A DNA stretch of 55,105 nucleotides from JAAFHN01 sp031421855 (GTDB lineage Bacteria; Pseudomonadota; Gammaproteobacteria; Burkholderiales; Burkholderiaceae_C): positions 1-55,105 of the forward strand of contig JANOPN010000056.1 of assembly GCA_031421855.1 (NCBI GenBank), in the 5' to 3' direction. Position 1 is the stretch's first letter; each line of letters opens with the position of its first letter. Both the position numbers and the translations under genes were made by a program. Positions 1 through 8,786 of this stretch are shown one piece after another. Under the pieces are notes generated by a model. The model saw only the letters and a program-made list of their open reading frames with translations, did no database searches and had not been told where the DNA came from.

Positions 1-17
1 GCGCCGAGTGCTTTCAT
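1..17 (-). CDS. Start of a gene running off the left edge
   Basis: Only the first five codons are inside the window: ATG at 17-15, reading M-K-A-L-G leftwards. A good Shine-Dalgarno sequence (AGGAG, minus strand, about 24-28) sits 6 bases before the ATG, which is why I call a gene start here. It lies about 70 bases downstream of the DUF1624 gene on the same strand. Nothing can be said about its product. Confidence 0.45.
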
Positions 18-84
18 GTGATGCTCCTAAAACTATTGACGAACTTCATTAAAACGCTAACTGAGTACTTTGTCACGCATGAAT

Positions 85-858
85 TTAACCTGCACACCAA
101 GTCCAAGCCGCCAGTAGACCCAGCAGCAATGGCTGATGAACCATGTAGTAACTCAAACTCCAGCGCCCCATGCCCGCCAACGAGCGGCCGACTAAAGCAC
201 CTTGCCATCTATTAGCCGCCAAAACGCCCGGCCTTTTGCGCAACAACCACTGCCCCAACGCCACGCCCCACCACATCACCGCCATCCAGGGCAGCAAAGG
301 CACGTAGTCTTCGGTGATGGGCTTGACGGAGATGATTCCAAGCACATTCCAAGGCATTTCATTGAGAAAATGCCACTTGGTCTCCGTATTCATTGAGTTT
401 GTTGCTATCAAAAATAAAGCGAACGCCAACCCACCCGCGAGCCACAATCCGCGCCCCCAAAACGCCGTCAGCCTCGCCACAATGAGCATCACCGCCATGG
501 CGTGAAGCACGCCGAAGTAAATGAAGCTTTTGGGAAACATCAACCAAGACCCCAAACTCACCAAAGCCGCGCAGGCCACAATCTGCCCCCACCGCCGCCA
601 AAACCGTGGCCAAGTTTGCCCCTGCGACACCGCAACCGCTTGCCCCATGCCCGCGCAAAGCAAAAAAAGGCTCACGATGAACGAACGCTGCCAAGTCCAA
701 AACGGATCGGCATAGAAGTTTTGATTGATGAAACGCGCATTGGCCAAATCAAAGCAGAAATGGAACACGGTCATCCAAACCATGGCAAACCCGCGCAACA
801 TGTCCAGGCCGTCGTGGCGGGTTGTCTCGCCAATCAGTTTGGAGGCGTTCAAGCTCAT
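85..858 (-). CDS. DUF1624 / HGSNAT-like membrane acyltransferase
   Basis: Multi-pass inner-membrane protein of the DUF1624 (heparan-alpha-glucosaminide N-acetyltransferase-like) family. The near N-terminal motif LDMLRGFAMVWMTVFHFCFD is typical of the family, as is the later EDYVPLLPWMAVMWWGVALG. Family members are thought to transfer acyl groups to envelope sugars; the substrate here is unknown. I chose the ATG at 858 (M-S-L-N-A-S). A TTG at 912 would add 18 residues that are largely translated GATAGC element (IASSSMNTETK), and neither start has a clear ribosome binding site. A second element copy lies inside the gene at about residues 148-161 and is read in frame as IATNSMNTETKW, in a loop between membrane segments. 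The gene follows the DMT transporter gene on the same strand. The family call is good; the start is uncertain. Confidence 0.8.
   Translation of the reverse strand: MSLNASKLIGETTRHDGLDMLRGFAMVWMTVFHFCFDLANARFINQNFYADPFWTWQRSFIVSLFLLCAGMGQAVAVSQGQTWPRFWRRWGQIVACAALVSLGSWLMFPKSFIYFGVLHAMAVMLIVARLTAFWGRGLWLAGGLAFALFLIATNSMNTETKWHFLNEMPWNVLGIISVKPITEDYVPLLPWMAVMWWGVALGQWLLRKRPGVLAANRWQGALVGRSLAGMGRWSLSYYMVHQPLLLGLLAAWTWCAG
353..416 (-). repeat. GATAGC element copy 1 (inside DUF1624 gene)
   Basis: The core is 377-408 (minus-strand sense ATAGCAACAAAC...CGGAGACCAA). It is followed by a hairpin at 353-374, whose arms GGCATTT and AAATGCC enclose 8 bases. The copy lies wholly inside the DUF1624 reading frame, which stays open through it and reads IATNSMNTETKW. 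Confidence 0.85.
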
Positions 859-869
859 TTTGGAAGAAA

Positions 870-916
870 TATCGACTTTGGTCTCCGTATTCATTGAACT
901 TGATGCTATCAAAAAA
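870..916 (-). repeat. GATAGC element copy 2 (5' end of DUF1624 gene)
   Basis: The core is 878-909 in the same orientation as copy 1, 501 bp away. It covers the start region of the DUF1624 gene and contains the possible TTG start at 912. Translated in the gene frame it gives IASSSMNTETK. No clear 3' hairpin is visible. Confidence 0.85.
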
Positions 917-924
917 ACAAAAAA

Positions 925-1827
925 TCAACTCAATCGGGACTTGTGTAACCCAAAAAACTCGTTCACCGCCAGCGCTAAAACAACGACCGCACCGCCCAGC
1001 AGCACGCGGGTGTCGGGTGTTTCACCGCCGAATGCCCACACCAAAGCGATGCCAAAGATGACCTCCAGCAAGGCCAGCAGCGCGATTTCTGGCCCGGCCA
1101 GCACCCGTGCGCACACGACACTGAGCGCGCACGGAATGGCCAATTGCACCAAACCAAGCAAGGCCAGCCAAGCGATGTCGCTGCCGCTGGCCGAAAACGG
1201 ATACGCCAGCGGCAACGTCACCGCACTGGAGATGAGCGCACCGAGCAGCACAGCCGGTATCAGGTCAACGGGTTTGGCCGAAGTCGATTGGCGCTGCATG
1301 CTTTGCGTGAGCGTCCACTGCACGCCTGCCGCAATCGGCACGCCCAGAGCGACCCAACTGCCCAGCATCGATGCGCCTGCGTTGATCTGGGGCGCATACA
1401 TGTAGGTGATACCTGCCCCGGCTGCCGCAATCGCGGCCCAGGTGCGCATCGGTAACGCTTGGCCTAGCGCGAAACGAGCGAGCAACGCGGTGAACAACGG
1501 CCCAAGCGCCATGGTGATGAGCACATTAGCCACCGTGGTGAGCGTCAACGCCAGCATGAAAGCGGTGAACATCACAGCCCAGCACATGGCGCTGATCAGC
1601 AGTGCCGGGTTTCGCCACGCAATTTGAGTCAAAGCACGGCGACCTTGCATGAGCGGCATCAAAACCGCCAGCGACAGCACCGTGAAAGCCGCCCGCCAAA
1701 ACGTCACCTCAAACGAACTGGCCGACTCCAATTGGCGCGAAACGACCCCTGCAATGCTCCACATGAAGGTGATGAGCAGCATCAATGCGACGGCCTGCCC
1801 ACGGCTGAGACTCAGTGGCTGGCTCAA
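925..1827 (-). CDS. DMT/EamA family transporter
   Basis: A 300-residue inner-membrane protein with about ten hydrophobic segments in two related halves, the usual size and layout of EamA (drug/metabolite transporter) permeases. The opening segment (ITFMWSIAGVVSRQLE) and the C-terminal ALLEVIFGIALVWAFGGETP resemble the two EamA repeats. The substrate cannot be deduced. The start is a TTG at 1827, three bases after the stop of the upstream J-domain gene. There is no good ribosome binding site, so translation is probably coupled; the next in-frame ATG would cut into the first membrane segment. The DUF1624 gene follows. Confidence 0.85.
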   Translation of the reverse strand: MSQPLSLSRGQAVALMLLITFMWSIAGVVSRQLESASSFEVTFWRAAFTVLSLAVLMPLMQGRRALTQIAWRNPALLISAMCWAVMFTAFMLALTLTTVANVLITMALGPLFTALLARFALGQALPMRTWAAIAAAGAGITYMYAPQINAGASMLGSWVALGVPIAAGVQWTLTQSMQRQSTSAKPVDLIPAVLLGALISSAVTLPLAYPFSASGSDIAWLALLGLVQLAIPCALSVVCARVLAGPEIALLALLEVIFGIALVWAFGGETPDTRVLLGGAVVVLALAVNEFFGLHKSRLS

Positions 1828-1830
1828 GAC

Positions 1831-3111
1831 TCAAAACCCAAACGGGTTTGACTGTTGAGCGACCTCTTCGGCTTCGCGTTTCACCCAGGCTTTGAACCAT
1901 TTGTCGTCTGACATGCGGCCCAACACGTCGTTCATCATCCCGTTGGCTGCTGCGTACTGGCGTCGCTCACGAGCCAGCAGTGGTGCCAGCGTTCGGGCAT
2001 CGATGACGGTGTGCCAGTCAAGGCCGAACTCGTCTTGAATTTGCGCGACCAACACATTTTTGTCACGGGTGAGTGTTTTGTATTGCTCATTGAGCAGCGA
2101 GCCCAGCGCCAGCAAACGTTCAGCGGCAAAAGCTTGCAATTTGTCGGGGTTGGTTTGGTTGATTTTGAGCTGCAAGCCCAGCAAAGCAAGCAAGTCGCGC
2201 TTGTCATACGAGGCGTTCACCTCGCTCATGAGGGCTGATTTGCGTTCACGCTCGTGCGGATCGGTTTCGCGATCAGGGTGCAATTGGCTGGCCAAAGCGC
2301 GGTAAACCGTGCGAATCGCCGCCTCGGCATCTGTTGACTCTTGCGCTTTCAAGTCAGCCAGAGCCTTTTCGGCCGCTTCGCGCTCAAGCTGTTTGGCGGT
2401 CGGTTTGCGATTGGCTTGCCGCTTGGCCTTTCGTGCCTGGCGTTCAAGCGCCTCGGCATCCCGCTGCGCCAAAATTCGCTGCTGAAGCGCCTGCATGATT
2501 TCTGCTTCAGAAGCATCGGGGGGCAGATCGGTTAGCGAGATGCCCGTTGTCGCGGTAATCCACTCGCGAAGCCTGCTCCGCGCGCTGATGTCCGGGCTAT
2601 CGTCGCGATCTTGGCGACCTTGGCGACCTTGGTGATTACCCGCTTGAGCCAAGCCGTCGCCGTCGCCGGGATCATCGCCCGCGTAAATGGCCAAGATGTT
2701 TTGAACCTCGGTATCGCCGCTTTGAGCCGGATCACAAGCCAGTGCGATCAAAACAGTCTCGGCATCTTCGCGGGTCCGAGCGGTCAGGCCCTTGCGGCTG
2801 AGCCGCTCGTGCAGCGTCAAACACATGGTGCGACCCAGAGAAACCCGCTCCATCCGCATGGGGTTAATTTCTGCGGCGTGAAGGGGACGCTCATGGCCGA
2901 CAACCGCCGACAGCTCGGTCATGCTATCGCGCAGCTTTTGAACCCGTTTGAGCTTTTTGTTGAACTCTAGCTGGGCTTTGCTCAAACCGTGCCCACCGGC
3001 TGCGACCACCATGAGTGCATCGGTGAGGCTGGTCGGCTCGATGTCTGCACCAACGCGGTCAAACGCGTTGGTGGCTTTTTGCGAGCCCGGCTTGTTGGGG
3101 CTTGCGGTCAT
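1831..3111 (-). CDS. J-domain (DnaJ-like) protein
   Basis: A 426-residue cytoplasmic protein of unknown role with a divergent J domain near the middle to C-terminal part: residues about 265-310 carry the HPD motif at 278-280 within YRALASQLHPDRETD. J domains stimulate Hsp70 ATPase, so a DnaK co-chaperone role is inferred. Before it lies a long charged helical stretch (about 215-262, rich in K, R, E, A) that is probably a coiled coil. A low-complexity segment around 158-172 is encoded by near-perfect 9-bp tandem repeats at about 2604-2634. There is no glycine-rich or zinc domain as in DnaJ itself. Its ATG overlaps the typA stop by one base (TAATG), suggesting translational coupling. Confidence 0.75.
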   Translation of the reverse strand: MTASPNKPGSQKATNAFDRVGADIEPTSLTDALMVVAAGGHGLSKAQLEFNKKLKRVQKLRDSMTELSAVVGHERPLHAAEINPMRMERVSLGRTMCLTLHERLSRKGLTARTREDAETVLIALACDPAQSGDTEVQNILAIYAGDDPGDGDGLAQAGNHQGRQGRQDRDDSPDISARSRLREWITATTGISLTDLPPDASEAEIMQALQQRILAQRDAEALERQARKAKRQANRKPTAKQLEREAAEKALADLKAQESTDAEAAIRTVYRALASQLHPDRETDPHERERKSALMSEVNASYDKRDLLALLGLQLKINQTNPDKLQAFAAERLLALGSLLNEQYKTLTRDKNVLVAQIQDEFGLDWHTVIDARTLAPLLARERRQYAAANGMMNDVLGRMSDDKWFKAWVKREAEEVAQQSNPFGF

Positions 3112-4946
3112 TAATTATCGCGACTGGCTTTCTTGCGGTCGTGCTCTTTGAGGTGGCGCTTGCGAATGCGAATACTCTTGGGCGTGATTTCGACCAATTC
3201 GTCGTCTTCGATGAATTCGACCGCGTACTCAAGCGTCAGTTGGATGGGTGGGGTGATCTTGATCGCGTCTTCTTTGCCACTCACGCGAAAGTTGGTGAGC
3301 TGCTTTTGGCGAACCGCGTTGACGATCAAGTCGTTGTCGCGGCTGTGGATGCCGACGATCATGCCCTCGTAGACCGGGTCGCCCGCCTTCACAAACATGC
3401 GTCCGCGGTCGTCAAGTTTGCCAAGGGCGTAGGTGACGATCTCGCCGTCATCTTGGCTGATCAGCACGCCGCTCTTGCGGCTGGCGATTTCGCCTTTGAA
3501 GGCTTCGTAGCCGTCAAAAATGTTGCTAGCCAAGCCTGTGCCGCGCGTCAAGTTCAAAAACTCGTTTTGAAAACCAATCAAACCACGTGCTGGAATGCGG
3601 TATTCGATGCGAACGCGACCCCGGCCGTCAGGCTCCATGTTCGCCAATTCGCCTTTGCGCTCGCCCAAGGCCTGCATCACCGCCCCTTGGTGACCCTCTT
3701 CAACGTCAACCGTCAACATCTCAATGGGTTCGTGGCGCTCGCCATTGACCTCGCGCCAAACGACGCGCGGCTTGGACACGGCCAGCTCGTAACCTTCGCG
3801 GCGCATGGTCTCCAGCAAAATCGTCAGGTGTAACTCGCCTCGGCCCATCACCTCGTAAATACCGTCTTCGTCGGTATCCTTGACACGCAGCGCCATGTTG
3901 GACTGCAACTCGCGCTGCAAACGGTCGTGCAACTGGCGGCTGGTGACGAACTTGCCTTCACGACCGGCCAGTGGAGAGGTGTTGACGCAAAAATTCATCG
4001 TCAGCGTCGGCTCATCGACCTTGAGCATGGGCAATGGCTGGGGTGCCAACGGGTCGGTGATCGTGGCACCGAGAGTCAAATCCTCAATGCCATTGATCAG
4101 CACGATGTGGCCGGGTTTAGCGACTTCGCCCAACTGCAGCGCACGGCGCTCCAAGCCCTCAAAAGTCAACACTTGGTTGATGCGGGCCTTGCGCTGAACG
4201 CCGTCTGGGCCTTCCATCACAACGACATCTTGCGCCACGCGCAAGCTGCCTTGGTTGATGCGACCCACGCCGATTCGACCAACATAGCTGCTGTAGTCCA
4301 TGCTGGAGATTTGCAACTGCAAAGGCGCGTTTTCGTCACCTTGGTGCGCTTGCACATGATTCAGGACAGTCTCGAACAATGGTGCCAAATCGGGGCCCCA
4401 CTGCGCGCCTTCAACCCCCTCTTCCATTGAGGCCCATCCGTTCAATCCACTGGCGTAAACCACTGGGAAGTCAAGCTGATCATCGGTCGCGCCAAGCTTG
4501 TCGAACAGGTCAAAGGCCGCATTGATCACATAGTCAGGACGTGCACCGGGGCGGTCGACTTTGTTGACGACCACGATCGGCTTCAGGCCAAGTGCCAAGG
4601 CTTTGCGGGTCACAAACCGGGTTTGTGGCATGGGGCCTTCAACGGCATCAATCAACAACACGACGCCGTCAACCATCGACAGTGCTCGCTCCACTTCACC
4701 GCCAAAGTCTGCGTGACCGGGCGTGTCGACGATGTTGATGTGAGTGCCTTTCCAGGTCACAGCGCAGTTTTTAGCCAAAATCGTGATGCCGCGCTCTTTC
4801 TCCAAGTCGTTGCTGTCCATGATGCGTTCGCCGACTTTTTCGTTCGCACGAAAGGTGCCCGACTGGCGCAGGAGTTGGTCGACCAAGGTAGTTTTCCCGT
4901 GGTCGACGTGCGCGATGATCGCGATGTTGCGGATTTGTGTGCTCAT
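3111..4946 (-). CDS. typA: Ribosome-associated GTPase TypA/BipA
   Basis: A translational GTPase of the EF-G/LepA family that binds the ribosome and aids 50S assembly and stress adaptation. At 611 residues it has the family length. G-domain motifs are plain: G1 IIAHVDHGKTTLVDQ near residues 9-23, the switch region RGITILAKN, G3 DTPGHADFGGEVER and G4 VNKVDRPGA. The C-terminal part contains RGLIGFQNEFLNLTRG, characteristic of BipA. The ATG overlaps the truB stop (ATGA), and its own stop overlaps the J-domain gene start, so truB-typA-J are tightly coupled. Confidence 0.97.
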   Translation of the reverse strand: MSTQIRNIAIIAHVDHGKTTLVDQLLRQSGTFRANEKVGERIMDSNDLEKERGITILAKNCAVTWKGTHINIVDTPGHADFGGEVERALSMVDGVVLLIDAVEGPMPQTRFVTRKALALGLKPIVVVNKVDRPGARPDYVINAAFDLFDKLGATDDQLDFPVVYASGLNGWASMEEGVEGAQWGPDLAPLFETVLNHVQAHQGDENAPLQLQISSMDYSSYVGRIGVGRINQGSLRVAQDVVVMEGPDGVQRKARINQVLTFEGLERRALQLGEVAKPGHIVLINGIEDLTLGATITDPLAPQPLPMLKVDEPTLTMNFCVNTSPLAGREGKFVTSRQLHDRLQRELQSNMALRVKDTDEDGIYEVMGRGELHLTILLETMRREGYELAVSKPRVVWREVNGERHEPIEMLTVDVEEGHQGAVMQALGERKGELANMEPDGRGRVRIEYRIPARGLIGFQNEFLNLTRGTGLASNIFDGYEAFKGEIASRKSGVLISQDDGEIVTYALGKLDDRGRMFVKAGDPVYEGMIVGIHSRDNDLIVNAVRQKQLTNFRVSGKEDAIKITPPIQLTLEYAVEFIEDDELVEITPKSIRIRKRHLKEHDRKKASRDN

Positions 4947-5926
4947 GGTTGTTGTTGACTCAATACTTCAGAAACTTCAATCGGTGACAGCAAGCGCGTG
5001 GGGATCAATTCGCCACCGGCGATGTGCGCGCTGCCCAAAAGTGCGCGAGGGGATTCGCCATAAACGGCAACCAAAGCGCAATCGGGCGCGTCAATGCTGC
5101 GGCGCATGCCGCTTAAGAAACGCCCTACATTGTCGTTGCTTAACGTCACTTTTTTTGCGCTTTGGAGCAAATCCTCTACCGGACGCAGTTGGGCAACCCG
5201 ATCGAACTCCGTCATTTGGGTCAATTGCTCCAAACTCACGCACGCATTTTGCGCAAATGGCCCAGTCGCGACTCTGCGCAGTGCGCTCAAGTGCGCGCCA
5301 CAGCCCAAGCGCTGACCGATGTCTTCGGCCAGCGTTCGAATGTAGGTTCCTTTGCTGCATGAAACTACTATTTTGATAGCATTCGAGTCAATAGAATCGG
5401 AGACCAAGGAGGTATTTTGCATAAAACCAGGGTCCAAACTGATCGAATGGATCGTCACAGCGCGTGCGGGTCGATCCAGGACGATTCCCGCGCGGGCGTA
5501 CTCGTAAAGTGGCTTGCCTTCGAATTTGAGCGCGCTGTACATCGGCGGAACTTGTTGGATCGGTCCGGTGAATTCACGCAAAACGTCACTGATTCGCGTC
5601 ATCGGAATGCTGAATTCCACGTCGCTCAAAATATCACCCTCCGCGTCCCCGGTTGTGGTGTTTTGGCCCAAACGCAAGGTCGCTTCGTAGGTTTTGTCGG
5701 CATCGAGGTGAATTTGGCTGAACTTTGTGGCCGCGCCGAAGCACAGCGGCAGCACGCCAGTGGCCAGCGGATCGAGCGTGCCGGTGTGTCCTGCTTTGTC
5801 CGCGCGCAGCAGCCATTTGACTTTTTGCAGCGCATCGTTGCTTGAAAACCCGATCGGTTTATCGAGCAACAAAAGGCCATGAAGTGGTCGCCGCTGAATG
5901 CGGACGCGCTTATTTTGAGGCGTCAT
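4943..5926 (-). CDS. truB: tRNA pseudouridine(55) synthase TruB
   Basis: Makes pseudouridine 55 in the T-loop of tRNAs. It has 327 residues from the ATG at 5926. The catalytic motif GHTGTLDPLATGVLP contains Asp52. The motifs DKTYEATLRLGQ and KGTYIRTLAEDIG also mark the family, and a PUA-like C-terminal region follows. The start is set by the ATGA overlap with the upstream membrane-protein gene; the frame stays open far upstream but that extension is only the shadow of that gene. Odd point: residues about 170-187 (MQNTSLVSDSIDSNAIKIVV) are encoded by GATAGC element copy 3, just before the KGTYIRTL motif, so the enzyme seems to tolerate an element-encoded loop. Confidence 0.96.
   Translation of the reverse strand: MTPQNKRVRIQRRPLHGLLLLDKPIGFSSNDALQKVKWLLRADKAGHTGTLDPLATGVLPLCFGAATKFSQIHLDADKTYEATLRLGQNTTTGDAEGDILSDVEFSIPMTRISDVLREFTGPIQQVPPMYSALKFEGKPLYEYARAGIVLDRPARAVTIHSISLDPGFMQNTSLVSDSIDSNAIKIVVSCSKGTYIRTLAEDIGQRLGCGAHLSALRRVATGPFAQNACVSLEQLTQMTEFDRVAQLRPVEDLLQSAKKVTLSNDNVGRFLSGMRRSIDAPDCALVAVYGESPRALLGSAHIAGGELIPTRLLSPIEVSEVLSQQQP
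5370..5428 (+). repeat. GATAGC element copy 3 (inside truB)
   Basis: The core is 5376-5407 on the plus strand, with a hairpin at 5411-5428 (GGT.TTTT...AAAACC). It lies inside truB in the opposite orientation to the gene and is translated through in frame as LVSDSIDSNAIKIVV. It is the only copy in the window without a partner within 1.5 kb. Confidence 0.8.
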
Positions 5927-6522
5927 TTCTGATTTGAACGGGTTTGGATGCGCTTGACGAGTCGAGCAGCTGAAGTCACGCAGACCACACACAGCGCGGC
6001 CCAAGTCGGCGCATCGATGAGCATGTCCCACAGATTGGGTGAGTGGCGAATACCGAGCGACCACAATGCAACCGCCGTCAAGATGATGCCAGCCCACAAT
6101 CGCAAACCACTCGCCCACGCCAAAAGCGCCAAGGCCAAAGCAGCGAGTCCGCTGACGCTTGCATACCCAAAACCGTACAAATCCCAAGCTGAAAGCCACA
6201 AGGCCCCAGCAAACATCGGTGTTGTGAGGACCACAAAGCCCATTGCAATGGCCAAAGGGATCGAGCCATGAGTGCGACGCGACGGTGCAAACACGCCAAG
6301 TAGAGCAAGCGCGGCCCAAGCGGAATTGGTAAAACTGAGCTCGCCGAACCAGCCACGCGTGACCCATGCGCAAACGGTCGCCAACACCAAGCCGGCCAAC
6401 ATGGCTGCGATCCGCAACCGGCTTGGAACTCGCACCCAAATGCCAGCCGTCAGCGCCAAAAGCATCAAGACGTGCTGTACGTAGCTGACCGCGATACCGG
6501 TCGTCAAAGCCAAATCCATCAC
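5923..6522 (-). CDS. Small multi-pass membrane protein, unknown
   Basis: A 199-residue, strongly hydrophobic protein with roughly seven predicted membrane segments and a basic C-terminal tail (RLVKRIQTRSNQK). I recognise no family. It overlaps the GT-C transferase gene upstream (start ATGATG at 6522/6519 over the stop) and truB downstream (ATGA at 5923-5926). It therefore looks co-translated with the glycan genes placed between rbfA and truB, and it may assist in the same envelope pathway. That role is inferred from position only. Confidence 0.7.
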   Translation of the reverse strand: MMDLALTTGIAVSYVQHVLMLLALTAGIWVRVPSRLRIAAMLAGLVLATVCAWVTRGWFGELSFTNSAWAALALLGVFAPSRRTHGSIPLAIAMGFVVLTTPMFAGALWLSAWDLYGFGYASVSGLAALALALLAWASGLRLWAGIILTAVALWSLGIRHSPNLWDMLIDAPTWAALCVVCVTSAARLVKRIQTRSNQK

Positions 6523-8786
6523 AGGCAGCGATTCTCAGGATCGGACATGGCCGCCACCCAGCGCGGGTCGGGCGTGCTCAACCTCACCTGTGGCCCGGCG
6601 CGTATCAGCCACTCGCGGGCGAGCAAATTGTCTGCAAGCTCACCTCGCAACATGGCGCGGATCTCGTCAGAGGTGTGGCGCGACCGAAAAACAAAGCGGC
6701 TCCCCATGACATCGCACTCAACACAGTACGGAGCCGTCGCCCCCACCTGGGTGCGGACCACGAATGCGCTGTGGTGTGCGGCGAGCTGGGTCGGCCTGAC
6801 GTTCAACCTGTCGTGATAGCCAACGATTGTCGACTGCGGAAACACAAACTGAAACTCTTCAAACTTCGCTCGGAAATTACACGGCACCGCCACCGTTTGA
6901 CCAGCCAGTCGCTTAGCCGCAAGTGGCGAGAAGATCATGCCATCCAAGGGCCGAAACGCTGTGGCAAACGACAAATAAGCCAGCCAACACGCGACAGGCA
7001 GAGACAGCGGCCAAGCTTTTGGCCGCCAAACTCCCCAAATGCACAGCACAAACCCAGCCGCACCGACCGACAAATTCAACCAGTCGAATTGCTCCAGCGG
7101 ATCAATCACGCCTCGAACACTGCCTGCAACCACCGCGCCTATCGCAAAAACAGCGAGCAAGATCACGTGGTTTAGCCTCAACACCCACGCAGAAATCCGA
7201 TCCCAATGCAAGGCAACCAAAATTGCAACCACTGGCATTGCAGGCAAGATGTAGCGGCCGGATCGCTGCGAAGGCAGTGCAAAAACCAACACCCACGCCA
7301 ATAGCCAAGCCCAAAGCATGAGCTGCACCGGCTGCGCAGCCAAGCGAGCGAACCACGAACGCCCCACTTCTGCCGACCCGTTGCGCGCAGCAACCAAAAG
7401 CCCAGCTGCAGCGACCAAAAACAGTGCACCGGGGTTAATCAGACACGCCAGCAAATACGCCCACACGCTGCTTGATCCACCCATGAATCCACTCACCCAA
7501 CTCTGTTGATCGCCACCCATCTTGCCAACGTTTTCACCGACCACAAACTCACGCCATACCGCGTGCGGATCCGGATCAAACACAAACCAAAGCCCAAACA
7601 GCGCCAAGGCCAAGGTGCAACTCAAGCCCGTGACGGCAGCCGACAGACCCAACGCTCGACCAAAACCCACGTGTTCCTGAAACCTCAATCGAATCAACAG
7701 AATCAAGCCAAGCCCCAGCCCGACCGGGAGTGCCAACGCGAACGATTTGTGCAGCAACCCAACGCCAACCAACAAACCAGTGACAACGACCAGCCATGCA
7801 CCAGCAGACGCTTGGCTCGCGGCACGCGGACTTGCAATCCCACTCAGCGGCCAACGCATGACAGTGAGCAACGCCGAGAAGAGCCAAAAAACTTCTGGTG
7901 CGGTGGTCAAGTAAGGTCGGCCATATCGAAACGTCGAGAAAAATGCCAACCACAACGCAGCCGCCAAAATCGCAGTCGACAGCCCAATACGCATGGCCAA
8001 CGCCGCCGCAACGATGAGACCCGCGGTGGCAAACGTGTAGATCAAGCTCGGCATGCGCAAAACAGCGATGCTCCATTTCTCGCTCAGTTGTGCGGCCACG
8101 CGTGCCTGGAAAAACAACAACGGCGGCTTGGTGTTGCGCATGTCGTTGAGCTCAGACTGGAGTGGCAACCAACCGTTTGCCGTGACGACGCCAGGAATTT
8201 TGGCGGAGCTGCCAGTCACCCGTGCGATGTGCAAATAGACGTTTTCGTCACCGTTTTTAGGGATGAGGGAGCTGTCAACCGCATACAAATACGCGCAGAC
8301 CGCGACCATTGCGGCTGCGCCAGTGCGCAACACTTCTCTCCACGACATCAACGCAGGCTCGGTGGTTGCTCTGGTTGCCTTGAATGACCAACGGTCGTTG
8401 AGAACGAACGCCCCCGCGCTCGCCATCACGATACCGAAACCGGCTGCGACGAGGTAGTGAACATAGGTCTTAAGCAAAGCCACACACAACAGCTGCAAAC
8501 TGATGCTGAGCGCCGCAACGACGACGTATCGCAAAAAATCGGAACGCCAATCGCGTGACGGATCAGCCCGGTCGCGCCAAGTCCACCAGCGATTGAGCAA
8601 AAAATTGTGAATGGTGGCGACAGCAATCGCCCCCAACTGCGCCAGGAGCAAGTTTGATCCACGCAGATCGCCGCCAAAGACCCACTGGACTATGCCCCAC
8701 AAGCACGCCATGTTCACCAGCGTACCCAAGCCGCCAACCATGGCGAATCGAGGGAATTTCATCGCAGCGATGTCGCGCCAATTCAT
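6519..8786 (-). CDS. GtrA-domain / GT-C (GT39/ArnT-like) fusion glycosyltransferase
   Basis: A 755-residue inner-membrane protein with two parts. Residues about 9-140 form a GtrA-like four-helix domain (FAMVGGLGTLVNMACLWG, HNFLLNRWWTWR, FVLNDRWSFK), a family linked to flipping or handling polyprenyl-phosphate sugars. The rest is a GT-C glycosyltransferase of the ArnT/PMT type: first loop GDENVYLHIARV holding the acidic pair expected for catalysis, then NTKPPLLFFQARV, many membrane helices and a soluble C-terminal tail. It probably moves a sugar from a polyprenyl-phosphate donor onto an envelope acceptor on the periplasmic side. The start at 8786 is set by ATGA overlap with the GT9 gene. The fusion is notable because GtrA usually stands alone. 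Confidence 0.85.
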   Translation of the reverse strand: MNWRDIAAMKFPRFAMVGGLGTLVNMACLWGIVQWVFGGDLRGSNLLLAQLGAIAVATIHNFLLNRWWTWRDRADPSRDWRSDFLRYVVVAALSISLQLLCVALLKTYVHYLVAAGFGIVMASAGAFVLNDRWSFKATRATTEPALMSWREVLRTGAAAMVAVCAYLYAVDSSLIPKNGDENVYLHIARVTGSSAKIPGVVTANGWLPLQSELNDMRNTKPPLLFFQARVAAQLSEKWSIAVLRMPSLIYTFATAGLIVAAALAMRIGLSTAILAAALWLAFFSTFRYGRPYLTTAPEVFWLFSALLTVMRWPLSGIASPRAASQASAGAWLVVVTGLLVGVGLLHKSFALALPVGLGLGLILLIRLRFQEHVGFGRALGLSAAVTGLSCTLALALFGLWFVFDPDPHAVWREFVVGENVGKMGGDQQSWVSGFMGGSSSVWAYLLACLINPGALFLVAAAGLLVAARNGSAEVGRSWFARLAAQPVQLMLWAWLLAWVLVFALPSQRSGRYILPAMPVVAILVALHWDRISAWVLRLNHVILLAVFAIGAVVAGSVRGVIDPLEQFDWLNLSVGAAGFVLCIWGVWRPKAWPLSLPVACWLAYLSFATAFRPLDGMIFSPLAAKRLAGQTVAVPCNFRAKFEEFQFVFPQSTIVGYHDRLNVRPTQLAAHHSAFVVRTQVGATAPYCVECDVMGSRFVFRSRHTSDEIRAMLRGELADNLLAREWLIRAGPQVRLSTPDPRWVAAMSDPENRCL

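Noticed and set aside
2604..2634. 9-bp tandem repeat in the J-domain gene as a CRISPR or mobile repeat
   Set aside because: Three in-frame units without spacers, encoding a short Gly/Arg/Gln linker; a simple coding repeat.
5927..6439. Long N-terminal extension of truB
   Set aside because: The frame is open but the protein reads as a shadow of the membrane-protein gene; TruB homologues start at about the ATG at 5926, which also overlaps the upstream stop.
7506..8387. 293-codon plus-strand open frame opposite the GT-C gene
   Set aside because: Very rich in Arg, Gln and His, no domain, and antisense to a clear membrane protein.
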